Assembly (NCBI RefSeq): GCF_040529335.1
Contig: NZ_CP159534.1
Location: forward strand, 7,812,001-7,876,000
Reading direction: 5' to 3'
From: Streptomyces sp. HUAS MG91
GTDB taxonomy: Bacteria; Actinomycetota; Actinomycetes; Streptomycetales; Streptomycetaceae
DNA: 64,000 nucleotides
Shown here: piece by piece, positions 43,161 to 51,420 of the stretch
Position numbering within the stretch: position 1 is the first letter of the stretch
Layout of the letters: every line of letters begins with the position of its first letter
Made by a program: the position numbers and the translations under genes
The notes under the pieces: generated by a model
What the model saw: only the letters and a program-made list of their open reading frames with translations
Told to the model about the DNA's origin: nothing
Databases searched by the model: none

Positions 43161-43260
43161 GAAGACCTCCGTGTGGTGCAGTCCTAGACAGCTCCACCAC
43201 ACCGGAGGTCTTCGCCATGTTCAAGACCCGCCAGTGTCAACAACGCTCGTGATCAATACA
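42743..43260. mobile_element. defective IS481-type insertion sequence with both terminal repeats
   Basis: The left end TGTATTGACCCGCAGCGTTG (42743 on) and the reverse complement of the right end (43238-43260) share TGTATTGA and AGCGTTGTTG with few mismatches, so both terminal inverted repeats of about 23 bp remain. The element is 518 bp, half the usual size, because of the internal deletion. It may still be moved in trans by a full-length relative. Confidence 0.7.
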
Positions 43261-43303
43261 GCCGAACTATGCGGTCTCATCGTTCGGGGAACGGCCGGAC
43301 CGC

Positions 43304-43507
43304 CACGGAGCTGAAACCGGTTTCCAGGCTGCTCTCGCCTACGCCGGAGAGCATCCGGCCGCGGCGAACTGCGTCCGGTTCTTCGGGCAGATGCGCCATA
43401 CAGCCGAACAGGCCCGCAACGAATCGCAGTTCCTCCTCAACGGGCAAACTCTGTACCTGTCCGAATACGAGACTAAACCCGACACCGGCAACTGGCTCGC
43501 CCACCAG
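43304..43507 (+). other. unrecognised open frame fragment
   Basis: One frame reads about 66 protein-like codons: TGFQAALAYAGEHPAAANCV, RFFGQMRHTAEQARNESQFL, then LNGQTLYLSEYETKPDTGNWLAHQ. Its composition (balanced, few Arg/Pro runs) differs from the surrounding shadow frames, suggesting a former coding segment. There is no start codon with a ribosome binding site before the ATG at 43391. It lies between a dead IS and an FG-GAP relic. I cannot assign a family. Confidence 0.35.
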
Positions 43508-43734
43508 CAGCCCACCCGAGCGCCAGGGCGACCGACTCGCCCTCTGGCTCAACTTGCGCAGCGTCGCGGCCGCTTCCCGGTTCTCTCGTGCAACCCTCGG
43601 ACGCCTTTGCGCGTCTCCTGTTTGTCGAACGGTGGGTCACGCCTCGAAAAAATTTGGGCAAACACCAACGGATCAACGCCTCATCGAAGCGGGATGTCCG
43701 CCGGACGCCTCTGTTCCCAGCAGGAGCTCAACGC

Positions 43735-44191
43735 ATGGCCAAGCACATACGCCCCACCAACCCGCCTCCGACGCGCATCCACGTCGCCACAGCGAAGGCA
43801 TCGGCGGTGCCCCTGACCGGCGGCCTCCCCGCCGCATCGGCGGGCGCGGCCGAGTCCGTCACGCCCCACAAGGCGGATTTCACCGGGGAGGGTGACGGCG
43901 ACCTCGCGTTCTCGGCCGGTAGCTCCACTGCGTCCGGGCAGCGGAACGCCGGAGACTTCAACCACGACGGCTTCGACGACCTGGCGATTGTCGCCGAGCA
44001 CGAGAACGTCGGTACCGACCTCGAAGGCGGCACCGTCGCGGTCCTTCAGGGCTCGGCTTGGGGCGCCTGCCCGGTGGACCACCATCGCCGACTCCGCGGC
44101 CTCCTCTCACGACCGCCGGGGCGTGGCCCTCACCGCGAGCGACATCAGCGGCGACGGCTACCCGATGTTCGGGGCGCACGCCGCCAACTGA
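43735..44191 (+). pseudogene. FG-GAP repeat protein, truncated and frameshifted
   Basis: From ATG 43735 (CAGGAG upstream) the frame encodes a signal-like N-terminus and FG-GAP/calcium-binding repeats: DFTGEGDGDLAFSAG, then GDFNHDGFDDLAIVAEHENVGTDLEGGTVAVLQGSA. Sense then moves to another frame (TTIADSAASSHDRRGVALTASDISGDGYP), ending at a TGA by 44191. Intact relatives in Streptomyces have about seven repeats and 450-500 residues; only two or three remain. A frameshift near 44060 and a deletion explain this. Confidence 0.65.
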
Positions 44192-44368
44192 TCCGAAGCC
44201 ATGAGTAGTTCATCCGACCGGATGACGGGCGATCCCGTCACACCGAGCTGCCGGGCAGACCCGTACTGCGACGTCGGCCACCAGGCCCACCTCGGCGACC
44301 ACTCATTGGTCGGTCAGCACAGCAACACCCCGACTCGTCATGTCAACAACCCGGTGAAAGGCCCGTCC

Positions 44369-45673
44369 ATGAAGCGTTCGCTCACGTTGATCACCGCGCT
44401 GGCGGTCACCGCACTATCGCCTGCAACGGCGCACGCGGCGGTCAAGAAGGCCAAGTCCCCGCTCAGTTGCGAGTCCCGGACGTTCACCTCAAAACCGGGC
44501 CCGACCTTCAGCGACCCCGAGGACGCCGACGCCCAGATGAACATCATGGGCCCGATCATCGAATCGATAAACAGCGCCGGTTGCGGGCAGACCATACGCG
44601 TCGCCATGTACTCGATAGGAAGCACGAACCCGGGCCCGGAATTCGCGGCCGCCCTGATAGCCGCACACCAGCGTGGCGTCATCGTCAAGGCGTTGATGGA
44701 CTCCCACAGCGACAATGCGACCTGGCAGTCGATGGTCACCGAGTTGGGCAACGACCCGCGAGCCTCCAGCTTCGCCGCGCTGTGCCCGGGCGGCTGCCTG
44801 ACCCACTACTCCGGCTCCGCCCTGCACGCGAAGTACTACATGCTCAGCGGCGGCAGCGACGCGAACAGGACGGTGACCGTCAGCAGCGCCAACCCCACCT
44901 CCGCCCAGGCCAGAACCGCGTGGAACAGTGCCGCCACCGTCAAGGGCAACGTCGACCTGTACAACTCCTACGTCCGCTACTTCACGGCCATGTCCAAGGG
45001 GGCACTCAACGGCCCGGGCCCGCTGGTGCCCGACTACTACAACTCCACCAGCGGCCAGGCAGCCAGGACACTGTCCCCGCCCTCCTACCAGTGGCCCAAG
45101 GCGCGCTCCAGAAGCGACACCTGGGTCGACTTCCTTAACAACATCAAGGCGCCGGCGACGATCAACATCGCCATGTTCCAGTGGACCTCTCACGGGCAGC
45201 CGGGCGACCGGAACTATCTGGAGCTGCCGAAGAAGCTGGTGAGCCTGGCAAAAACAGGCGTGAAGATACGGATACTCTTCACCGCCGGCCAGGTCGATGG
45301 CAGCGTGCAGAACTACCTGAAGGGCCGGCCGAACATCAACGTGCACGACACCACCCGCGGCACCGACGCGAACGGCAACGCTCTGCACTACACGCACGAC
45401 AAGTACATGATGGTCAGCGGCGGTTACGCGGGTGCGTCCAACTCCAGAATCGTGTTCGTCGGCTCCTCGAACTGGACGAGCAACGGCGTCTGGCACAACG
45501 ACGAGTCGGACCTCAAGCTGGTCGGCCAGTCCAGCTACGACATGTTCATGACGGACTGGCAGAACCAGTTCAACCGCTGCTGTGGGACCGTGGCACGGCA
45601 GTTGAGCGCCAAGGAGCGCGCCGAGAACACGGCACGCGAGATTCCGATCGACCCGGCGCAGGTCGAGGAGTAG
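44369..45673 (+). CDS. secreted phospholipase D-like (HKD) protein
   Basis: 434 residues with a signal peptide (KRSLTLITALAVTALSPATAHA). Two HKD-type motifs are visible: LHAKYYMLSGG...VTVSSANPTS at about 155-180 and YTHDKYMMVSGG...VFVGSSNWTSNG at about 345-370. Two such motifs form one PLD active site. Several cysteines (SAGCGQT, CPGGCL, RCCG) suggest disulphides in an exported enzyme. The ATG at 44369 follows GAAAGG. It may cleave phosphodiesters of lipids or nucleic acids; the sequence differs from classical Streptomyces PLD. It is intact amid decayed genes. Confidence 0.82.
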   Translation: MKRSLTLITALAVTALSPATAHAAVKKAKSPLSCESRTFTSKPGPTFSDPEDADAQMNIMGPIIESINSAGCGQTIRVAMYSIGSTNPGPEFAAALIAAHQRGVIVKALMDSHSDNATWQSMVTELGNDPRASSFAALCPGGCLTHYSGSALHAKYYMLSGGSDANRTVTVSSANPTSAQARTAWNSAATVKGNVDLYNSYVRYFTAMSKGALNGPGPLVPDYYNSTSGQAARTLSPPSYQWPKARSRSDTWVDFLNNIKAPATINIAMFQWTSHGQPGDRNYLELPKKLVSLAKTGVKIRILFTAGQVDGSVQNYLKGRPNINVHDTTRGTDANGNALHYTHDKYMMVSGGYAGASNSRIVFVGSSNWTSNGVWHNDESDLKLVGQSSYDMFMTDWQNQFNRCCGTVARQLSAKERAENTAREIPIDPAQVEE

Positions 45674-45697
45674 GCATTCTCGATCACCGCCGGCCGG

Positions 45698-45808
45698 TTA
45701 CTTGCCGAACCCTGCCGTGAGGCCGTTGAGCAACTGCCGACGGCCGAACGCGTACAGAGTCAGGATCGGTAGCGTGGTGGGGACGACGACGGCGAGGACG
45801 GCCGGAAC
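45698..45808 (-). pseudogene. carbohydrate ABC permease remnant (last 36 codons)
   Basis: The frame reads VPAVLAVVVPTTLPILTLYAFGRRQLLNGLTAGFGK and stop. The tail LLYxFGRRQLLxGLTAGFGK is the standard C-terminus of MalG/LacG-like sugar permeases. Nothing upstream continues the protein, so this is only the 3' end of a lost gene. Confidence 0.6.
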
Positions 45809-46150
45809 GTGCGGGAGCGGATGACGGTGGGGCGGGTGAGCGGGACCAAGACGCAAAGTAACCCACCCTCTACGACCAGATCCTGGCCAACGGGGTGGCG
45901 GTCCAGACGGGCTGCGCGCCAGGCCCGCCAACTGGATTCCGGGGCCAGGAGGATGCGCCACAGCACGGTTTTCATGGGTGGGCCTGAGGCTACGGGCTGG
46001 GGGAGTGTGGCGGCTTGAGCGGGCCGGTCTCCGACGGCCGACCGCCGGAAAGAGCGGTGAGGGCGTCGTGCAGCACGAGCATGGCGCGGCTGCTGGTGCT
46101 CACCGTCCTTGAATCCGGCTCCGGCCTGTTCCCACTGCTGGCCGGGGTGG
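45809..46150. other. gap without an assignable gene
   Basis: About 340 bp between the sugar-permease relic and the propeller gene. A minus-strand frame from ATG 45973-45975 (MKTVLWRILLAPESSWRAW) is vaguely like the start of a membrane sensor, but it lacks membrane helices and ends in shadow sequence. I see no repeat or RNA gene. Confidence 0.4.
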
Positions 46151-47266
46151 TCAGCGGAGGGTGCGGAGGAATACGTCCGCTTTGCCGTTGGTGTCTTCGG
46201 GGACGAGGTCCTCGGCTGCGGACCGGAAGACCACCTGGCGTCCACCGGCGCTGACCGTGTCGATCCCGGCCGTGGCGGGGCGGTCGGTGACGGTCTCGTC
46301 CGTTCCTGTCTCCAGGTCGCGAAGGGTAAGCGGTGCCGGCCCGGACGTACCGGAGGGGGTGTGCAGAAGGTAGCGGCCGGTGGGGTCGATGGCGACGCCC
46401 TTCACGCCGGGTACCTGCAGGGCGGTGCCGGAGGCGACGTCGTAGACATACGTGTCGGGGCCCGAGAGGTAGACGACCTTGCTGCCGTCGTCACTGAGCT
46501 GGACGAGTTCTGCCGCCCTGTCTGGACCCTCGATCGGGTAGACGACATTGTTGTCGGCCCAGTCCCACAGGAGTATGTCCTGCTCACCGCCGTCCTGGTA
46601 GGCGAGACGGGTTCCGTCGGCGCTGATGGACGGCCGGATCGATGCGGTGTTGTGGATGATGTCCACGGTCTGCAGCTCGCCGGTGTCCGGTCTGCGGACC
46701 TCGACCCGCTGATTCTGCTCCGGGTACCTGAAGCTGACACTGAACGCCTGCTGGAGTTCGCTCGCGCCCATGGAAGCCTCGCAGGAGTTGAGCGAGCAAG
46801 TGTAGGCGTTTGACCATCCCTGGCTCAGATTTTCCTGATAGAGCGCCATGTGGTCGAACCGGGGTGCCAGATAGGCGAGGATCTGCCCGTCGCTGCTGAG
46901 CATGGGCGGTGCCGTCGGGGGCCCGCCGAACTGCCGGTTCTGTCCCGTCGTCAGATCGCGAAGGAACACCCGGAGGTTCCTTCCTGTATTGCCGGGGGTG
47001 AGGTTGTTCGCGTACGAGGAGAAGACGACGCGGTCGCCGGCCGGTGTGATCGACGGCTGGAAGGAATCGTCGTTGGCTTGAGTGCCGTCGGCCGCGACGC
47101 TGATTCTCTCGATCCCGGCCGAGCGGACGTCGGCACCCTCCGCGCGGTCAACGGGTGTGGCCCAGGCCGCTCCAGGCGTGACCGCCGTGATCACGCAGAC
47201 CACGGCCGCTGCGCTCAGGGCGATCCGCCCACGTCTGGATCCAACCCGGTTCGAAGTCCCCCGCAT
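46151..47266 (-). CDS. secreted TolB-like beta-propeller protein
   Basis: 371 residues with a signal peptide (RIALSAAAVVCVITAVTPGAAWA). Repeats with the PD40/TolB pattern follow: DDSFQPSITPAGDRVVFSSYANNL, LSSDGQILAYLAP, IRPSISADGTRLAYQDGG, LSDDGSKVVYLSG and ending NGKADVFLRTL. The opening blade (DSFQPSITPAGDRVVFSSYA) is common in exported Streptomyces propeller proteins. Two cysteines (YTCSLNSCE) may bond. The ATG at 47264-47266 follows GGGGGAG. It probably binds a cell-surface partner; no enzymatic residues are recognised. Confidence 0.8.
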   Translation of the reverse strand: MRGTSNRVGSRRGRIALSAAAVVCVITAVTPGAAWATPVDRAEGADVRSAGIERISVAADGTQANDDSFQPSITPAGDRVVFSSYANNLTPGNTGRNLRVFLRDLTTGQNRQFGGPPTAPPMLSSDGQILAYLAPRFDHMALYQENLSQGWSNAYTCSLNSCEASMGASELQQAFSVSFRYPEQNQRVEVRRPDTGELQTVDIIHNTASIRPSISADGTRLAYQDGGEQDILLWDWADNNVVYPIEGPDRAAELVQLSDDGSKVVYLSGPDTYVYDVASGTALQVPGVKGVAIDPTGRYLLHTPSGTSGPAPLTLRDLETGTDETVTDRPATAGIDTVSAGGRQVVFRSAAEDLVPEDTNGKADVFLRTLR

Positions 47267-47470
47267 GTCTCCCCCAGACAACTGCCGCCTCAGTACCCCA
47301 TTCGGAGAACCATCGACATGCAAACGTCACAGAGCGACGCGGTCAACGCGCAGATGCGCCAGATGACCCGCCGGGAGACATGGTTTCGGCCATCCGGTGA
47401 CCGTTCCGTCACTCGGCCCTCTCCCGTCACAACGAAGACAGCCAACCTCCGCCCCTTTGGCGACACCGTC

Positions 47471-47740
47471 TAGGGCGTGTCCGGCCGATCATGTGACCTC
47501 AGCGCAGTCCAGCTCGGCGCCGACGACGGCCATGGCGTACGTCAGGGCCGGAGTGGCCCTGCCTCCTGTCATGCGGTGCGTGTGGCCACGGAAATTCTTC
47601 TCGTCGGTGCGGTGGTTGCCGGACGCCGGAACGGTCGGACCGATCACGTTGCCGACTTCTCGGACTTGTCCTGTCTCCTCCTCCCCTGAAATAGTTGCGC
47701 ACACAACAATGTGTGGTTCAGGGGTGGGGTCGAGTGACAC
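47471..47740. other. IS-like terminal sequence and adjoining unassigned minus-strand frame
   Basis: TAGGGCGTGTCCGGCCGATC (47471-47490) agrees at 17 of 20 positions with the left end of the MITE at 41697. A minus-strand frame (47489-47740) stops inside this repeat. It encodes a protein-like stretch (TGQVREVGNVIGPTVPASGN, then HRTDEKNFRGHTHRMTGG). This may be the 3' end of an insertion-sequence gene, but I do not recognise the protein. No matching right-hand end was found. Confidence 0.35.
47700..47715. promoter_or_regulatory. inverted repeat CACACA-N4-TGTGTG upstream of the membrane gene
   Basis: Perfect 6-bp arms around ACAA end 18 bp before the GTG start at 47734, in an AT-richer spot. Candidate operator or mRNA hairpin near the start. 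Confidence 0.4.
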
Positions 47741-48960
47741 ATGTGCCGTTCTTCCGGTGGGTGGTCGCGCTAGGTCTGGTCATCTTGGGAGTTTCCTTCG
47801 CGGTCTATGCGACGGCTCCGGAAGATCCCGAGACGAAGCAGGTTGACCTGACCGTGCTGAGCGAGAAGTCCGACGGGAGCTGCACCGTCTCCTGGGCCGA
47901 TCCTTACGCCAAGGAGCGGCGCAAGGGGCACTACCAGTGCGACCCCAACCGGGATCCTCTGCTCAAGGACCGGGCCTACGATCCCGAAACCGGCCACGGC
48001 TGGGACACCGGATGGATGGTGACCGACGGATCCCGCAAGGGCGATCTTTTCGTCCTCGGCCAGGGCGACGCGGAGCGCGACAAGGCGATGGACCTCTCGG
48101 ACGACCTGATCGGGTTGTCGCTCGTGGTGCTCATCGTCGGGGTCGTCGGCGGCAGCATCCGTTCCCTGTACCGGCTCAGCGGTGCGAGTCCCTCGGTCGT
48201 CCGCACGGCACGCCGCCTTGAGCAGGTCGCGAGTCGGCTCGCGCAGGATCACGCGCAGGCTGTGGACGCGGTCCGCGTGGCATGGGAGCCGTTGCGGCAG
48301 TCCTTGGTGAACGAGGCCCTTGACCAGGTGTCCGTGGAGGAGCTGTGGCATGCGACGGACGGTGGATTCGACGCCGCGGAACTGCGGCGATGTCGCACGC
48401 GAACTGCGCGGGACGTGCTCGATGCCGGGACGCCGGTGCTGTCCCGGCTGCCCGGTGTGGAGCCGGGCGCGGCCGAGCGGCTGACCGCCGCAGTGCAGAT
48501 GCTGGCCGACGATGCGGTGCGGGTCGGCGCCGGCCGGGAACTCCTGGAGCGGTCCGACCCGCGCGTCGCCGACCTGCTCAACGCTCTGAGCGTGCTGGTC
48601 CGGGTCGGTCCCGAGGGGCGGGCCGTCGCGGACAGCGCGACCGAGCTGGTCGCCCTGCTCGGACCCCTGCTGGAGAAGGCCGAGCCCGCAGCCGACCGGC
48701 GGCAGATGCTACGAGCGGACGCGGAAGAACGCACAGCGGCCAAGCACGCGGTTGGCCTGCTGAGTCGACTGCTCGCCGCGGTCGAACAACGAGGCTCCAT
48801 CGACCAGTTCGCTCAGACGTCGATCGACCTGCTGCACGGCCCCGACGCGGACCCGGCCGGATTCGCCGCCCGAGTCGACTTCGGGACGCAGCCCGAGAAC
48901 TACGCGCATCTGCTGACGGAGCTGGCTGTACCGGAACCGCAGCCACTGCCTGTCTGGTGA
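47734..48960 (+). CDS. uncharacterised membrane protein with two TM helices and a long helical cytosolic domain
   Basis: 408 residues. TM1 lies at about 8-28 (WVVALGLVILGVSFAVYA). An external part follows with two cysteines in CTVSWADPYAKERRKGHYQC. TM2 is at about 122-145 (LIGLSLVVLIVGVVGGSI). The remaining 260 residues are soluble, alpha-helical and Leu/Ala/Arg-rich. The two cysteines and the pattern SWxDPYxxxRxGxYxC resemble small Streptomyces membrane proteins of unknown function. The GTG at 47734 follows GGGGTGGGG. No partner gene is adjacent. Confidence 0.72.
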   Translation: MTHVPFFRWVVALGLVILGVSFAVYATAPEDPETKQVDLTVLSEKSDGSCTVSWADPYAKERRKGHYQCDPNRDPLLKDRAYDPETGHGWDTGWMVTDGSRKGDLFVLGQGDAERDKAMDLSDDLIGLSLVVLIVGVVGGSIRSLYRLSGASPSVVRTARRLEQVASRLAQDHAQAVDAVRVAWEPLRQSLVNEALDQVSVEELWHATDGGFDAAELRRCRTRTARDVLDAGTPVLSRLPGVEPGAAERLTAAVQMLADDAVRVGAGRELLERSDPRVADLLNALSVLVRVGPEGRAVADSATELVALLGPLLEKAEPAADRRQMLRADAEERTAAKHAVGLLSRLLAAVEQRGSIDQFAQTSIDLLHGPDADPAGFAARVDFGTQPENYAHLLTELAVPEPQPLPVW

Positions 48961-49262
48961 GCGCGGCACTACGCCGTCAGCCGGTTGCCGCCCGTCTCTC
49001 CCGGGTACGAATACGAGCCGCCTGACATACGGTCAGACCCTAGCCCCGGCCTAGAGGGACCGGGGATAGGCGGGTGTCTGGGCTGCGTCGGCAGGTCTCA
49101 GCCGACCGTCACCGTGAACCCGTGACTCATCGTCATCAGCGTGCCCACGATGATGCCGACCGCTTGCGGGAAAGGGCGTTTGCACACGTGTTGAAGGGGA
49201 GGGTGGCGAGTCAATGCTGCGGTTCGTCGATCCGGGTGTTGATCAAGCCGAGAAGGGTCCGT
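48961..49262. other. gap with a possible terminator hairpin, no gene seen
   Basis: About 300 bp. CCCCGG (near 49041) and CCGGGG (near 49060) can pair as a 6-bp stem with a 10-nt loop and might end transcription of the membrane gene. A minus-strand frame ends GIIVGTLMTMSHGFTVTVG, possibly the tail of a lost membrane protein, but it is too short to assign. Confidence 0.35.
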
Positions 49263-49430
49263 TCAACGGACTCGACCTCGCGGTTTCAGCGGCACGGCCG
49301 GCAGCTCGGGCGCATCCAACCGCCCCCCGTCGTACCCCTTCACCTCCCCAAATCGCGACCCACTCATCCAGTCCTCCCTGGCCCGAGCGATGTCGTCCTG
49401 CGACCGCCCGATGAAGTTCCACCACATATC
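49263..49430 (-). pseudogene. pirin gene, 3'-terminal fragment next to the integrase
   Basis: Fifty-five codons encode DMWWNFIGRSQDDIARARED, WMSGSRFGEVKGYDGGRLDA, PELPAVPLKPRGR and stop. This is the exact C-terminus of Streptomyces pirin-family (cupin) proteins. At 49430 the similarity stops and the integrase leader begins, with an in-frame stop a few codons upstream. The rest of the pirin gene is not seen elsewhere in the window. The fragment marks the likely attachment-site side of an integrated element. Confidence 0.7.
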
Positions 49431-49522
49431 ACGGTTCTGACGGTTCTCCCCAGGTCAGAGGCGTGACAGACCCTCGGCAGTCAGCAAAAGGTCAGCATCG
49501 GACGCCGAGGAGTCAGCACCAC

Positions 49523-50677
49523 ATGGCAGCACGCAAGCTCACCCGCGGTATGGGCACCTTCTTCAGGGACTGTGAGCACCCCGAGTCCCGGTGGTCGAAG
49601 TGCCCGCACGCGTACAAGATCCGTTACCGCAACGCGGGAGGCCAGCAGACCGAGGAGGCCGGTTTCGCGAGGCAGGACGACGCGATCGACCGTTTGACGG
49701 AGATCTACAACGAGAAGAGGCGCCGGCCGGGGTCCCAGGCCAAGGCGGAGCGCATAGCGAAGTACGGCGCCATGCGTTTCGAGGAGTACGCGATGGAGTG
49801 GAAGGGAGGGCAGCGTCACCTGGCCGCCGGGTCGATCCGCCACCTCGACTCGCTCCTGGAGCACCACGTCTTCCCGGCGATCGGCAGCCGGAAGATGCTG
49901 AGCTTCGATCACAAGGTGGTCGACGGTTTCATCCGGTCCATGGAGCAGGCGCAGACGGGCCTGGCGACGCAGGCCAACGCCTTCGACAAGGTGCGCGCGA
50001 TCCTGCTCGACGCCCATCGGCTCGGCCTGTACGCGGACAACCCTCTGGACGGGGTGAAGGCTCCGCAGTACGACCCGGACCGGGCCGTGATCCCTTCGCT
50101 GGAGCAGCTGCGGGCGCACCGCATGGCCGGGGACGACGCCTTCACGCTGCTCGTCGACCTGATGAGCGGCTGCGGACTGCGCAACGGGGAGGCGGCCGCC
50201 GTCAACCTCAAGAACATCGTCGCGGACGACGTCTACCGGGTGAACGAGCAGGTGGTCCAGGCGACGGGCAAGTACGGGCCGTTGAAGCATCGGAAGACGG
50301 GGGAGTACCGCGACGTTCCGCTGCCGGCGCGAGTCCGGGAGACGATCGACTGGTACGCCGAGAAGTACGGCACGGTCGACGGGTATCTGTTGCGCCAGCC
50401 GACCAACGCGGCGAAGCCGTATCCCCACTGGGGACTGTCGAACCAGTGGAAGCGCATGAAGGCAGCGGTCGAGGTTGAAATTCCAGAGGGGATGGTGATC
50501 TACGGCTACCGTCACTTCTTCGCATCGAACTGCCTAACCAACGGCCTCGCGATCACGGACGTCGCGGAATGGATGGGGCACAAGAGCATCGACGTTACTT
50601 TCAAGATCTACCGGCATCTGATGCCCGGGTCGATCGGGAAGGCGGCCCAGGTCCTCGACATGACGTTGGCTGCATGA
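49523..50677 (+). CDS. tyrosine recombinase / phage-type integrase
   Basis: 384 residues from ATG 49523 (GAGGAG upstream; an in-frame GTG at 49463 would add 20 residues). An N-terminal zinc-like region (FFRDCEHPESRWSKCPHAYKIRYR) and SAM-like core-binding domain precede the catalytic domain. Catalytic residues are Arg in GCGLRNGEA, Arg and His in GYGY-RH (the usual first His of HxxR is Tyr), His in WMGHKSI and the nucleophile Tyr in TFKIYRHL. It probably integrates and excises a small element; an excisionase-like gene follows convergently. Confidence 0.9.
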   Translation: MAARKLTRGMGTFFRDCEHPESRWSKCPHAYKIRYRNAGGQQTEEAGFARQDDAIDRLTEIYNEKRRRPGSQAKAERIAKYGAMRFEEYAMEWKGGQRHLAAGSIRHLDSLLEHHVFPAIGSRKMLSFDHKVVDGFIRSMEQAQTGLATQANAFDKVRAILLDAHRLGLYADNPLDGVKAPQYDPDRAVIPSLEQLRAHRMAGDDAFTLLVDLMSGCGLRNGEAAAVNLKNIVADDVYRVNEQVVQATGKYGPLKHRKTGEYRDVPLPARVRETIDWYAEKYGTVDGYLLRQPTNAAKPYPHWGLSNQWKRMKAAVEVEIPEGMVIYGYRHFFASNCLTNGLAITDVAEWMGHKSIDVTFKIYRHLMPGSIGKAAQVLDMTLAA

Positions 50678-50723
50678 GATGGCGGCGGTTCCGGAGCCAC
50701 GACGCTTCGGAACCGCTGCGGCC

Positions 50724-50909
50724 TCAGCCGAGACGCTGTTGTCGAGCCCACGTGTCCACGTCAGAAATCTTGAATTGCAGTTTGGCGTTCCGCCCGGCCC
50801 CAAATTTGTAGGCGGCCAGGCCCATCCGGGGCGCGTCGCGGTAGACCCAGGTGACGGACATGTTTAGGTACTCAGCGGTTTGCTTGGCATCCATGAACTG
50901 TGGGCGCAC
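50724..50909 (-). CDS. excisionase-like HTH_17 DNA-binding protein
   Basis: 61 residues: MDAKQTAEYLNMSVTWVYRD, then KFGAGRNAKLQFKISDVDTWARQQ. This is the AlpA/Xis-like winged-helix pattern of phage and ICE excisionases. The GTG at 50909 follows GGAGG. It is convergent with the integrase gene 46 bp away. Integrase plus excisionase with no replication or transfer genes suggests a minimal or decayed element. Confidence 0.8.
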   Translation of the reverse strand: MRPQFMDAKQTAEYLNMSVTWVYRDAPRMGLAAYKFGAGRNAKLQFKISDVDTWARQQRLG

Positions 50910-51101
50910 TGGACCTCCAGGATCGACGAGGGAGAACAGTGTCGGTCCGAGCAGTGACTTGGAGAGACCGAGACAGCGTGATATGGAATCGCGCAGGCGC
51001 TTGCGTCATGCGGGTTCCCTGTAGGCGCAACCGCGTGCACCGCCGGGAAGGCCTGAGCAGTACCTGTGGGCGCCGTAGTGGGGGGCGGGAAGTCAAGGAA
51101 G

Positions 51102-51420
51102 AGCCCGAAAGGCCCGTACTACCTTGACAGCACGCTCGAGCGGAAGAATGTCTCGGAGGTCAAGGAAGGGGCGCCGCTGCCTCTGTAGATCATCATCGAC
51201 GCCTGCGCCCCAGTCGCCGGCGCGGCCGTCGAGTTCTGGCTGTTACGCCTGGGGCTACTACTCGGGCCGCTCCAGGCACAACCCGGGCCCACGCGGCCGA
51301 GGGTGAGGATGGCAGCGACGAATACGATCAGACGTAACCGCGCGGCTACGGAATTCCCCAACGCCAATGGAGTCGTCAAGTTGTGCACCATCTTCACGGG
51401 AGCTGAAGAGATCTTAGCAG
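51102..51420 (+). pseudogene. intradiol ring-cleavage dioxygenase, degenerate
   Basis: The first frame reads KGPYYLDSTLERKNVSEVKEG, reaches TAG at 51186-51188 and continues IIIDACAPVAGAAVEFW. The next frame gives CYAWGYYSGRSRHNPG after a loss of about two bases at 51240. A further frame carries NANGVVKLCTIFTGA. In order, these match GPYYLDS, CxPVxGAxVExWHCDAxGYYSG and DADGVVxFTTIYPG of catechol/protocatechuate-type intradiol dioxygenases. At least one stop and two frameshifts make it a pseudogene, and the iron-binding C-terminal half is missing. Confidence 0.7.

Noticed and set aside
45760..46018. minus-strand frame MKTVLWRILLAPES as a sensor-protein start
   Set aside because: No membrane helices follow and the frame dissolves into shadow sequence; too weak to call.
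51119..51397. 92-codon minus-strand frame
   Set aside because: It is antisense to the intradiol dioxygenase relic, which explains the sequence better, and it lacks a ribosome binding site.
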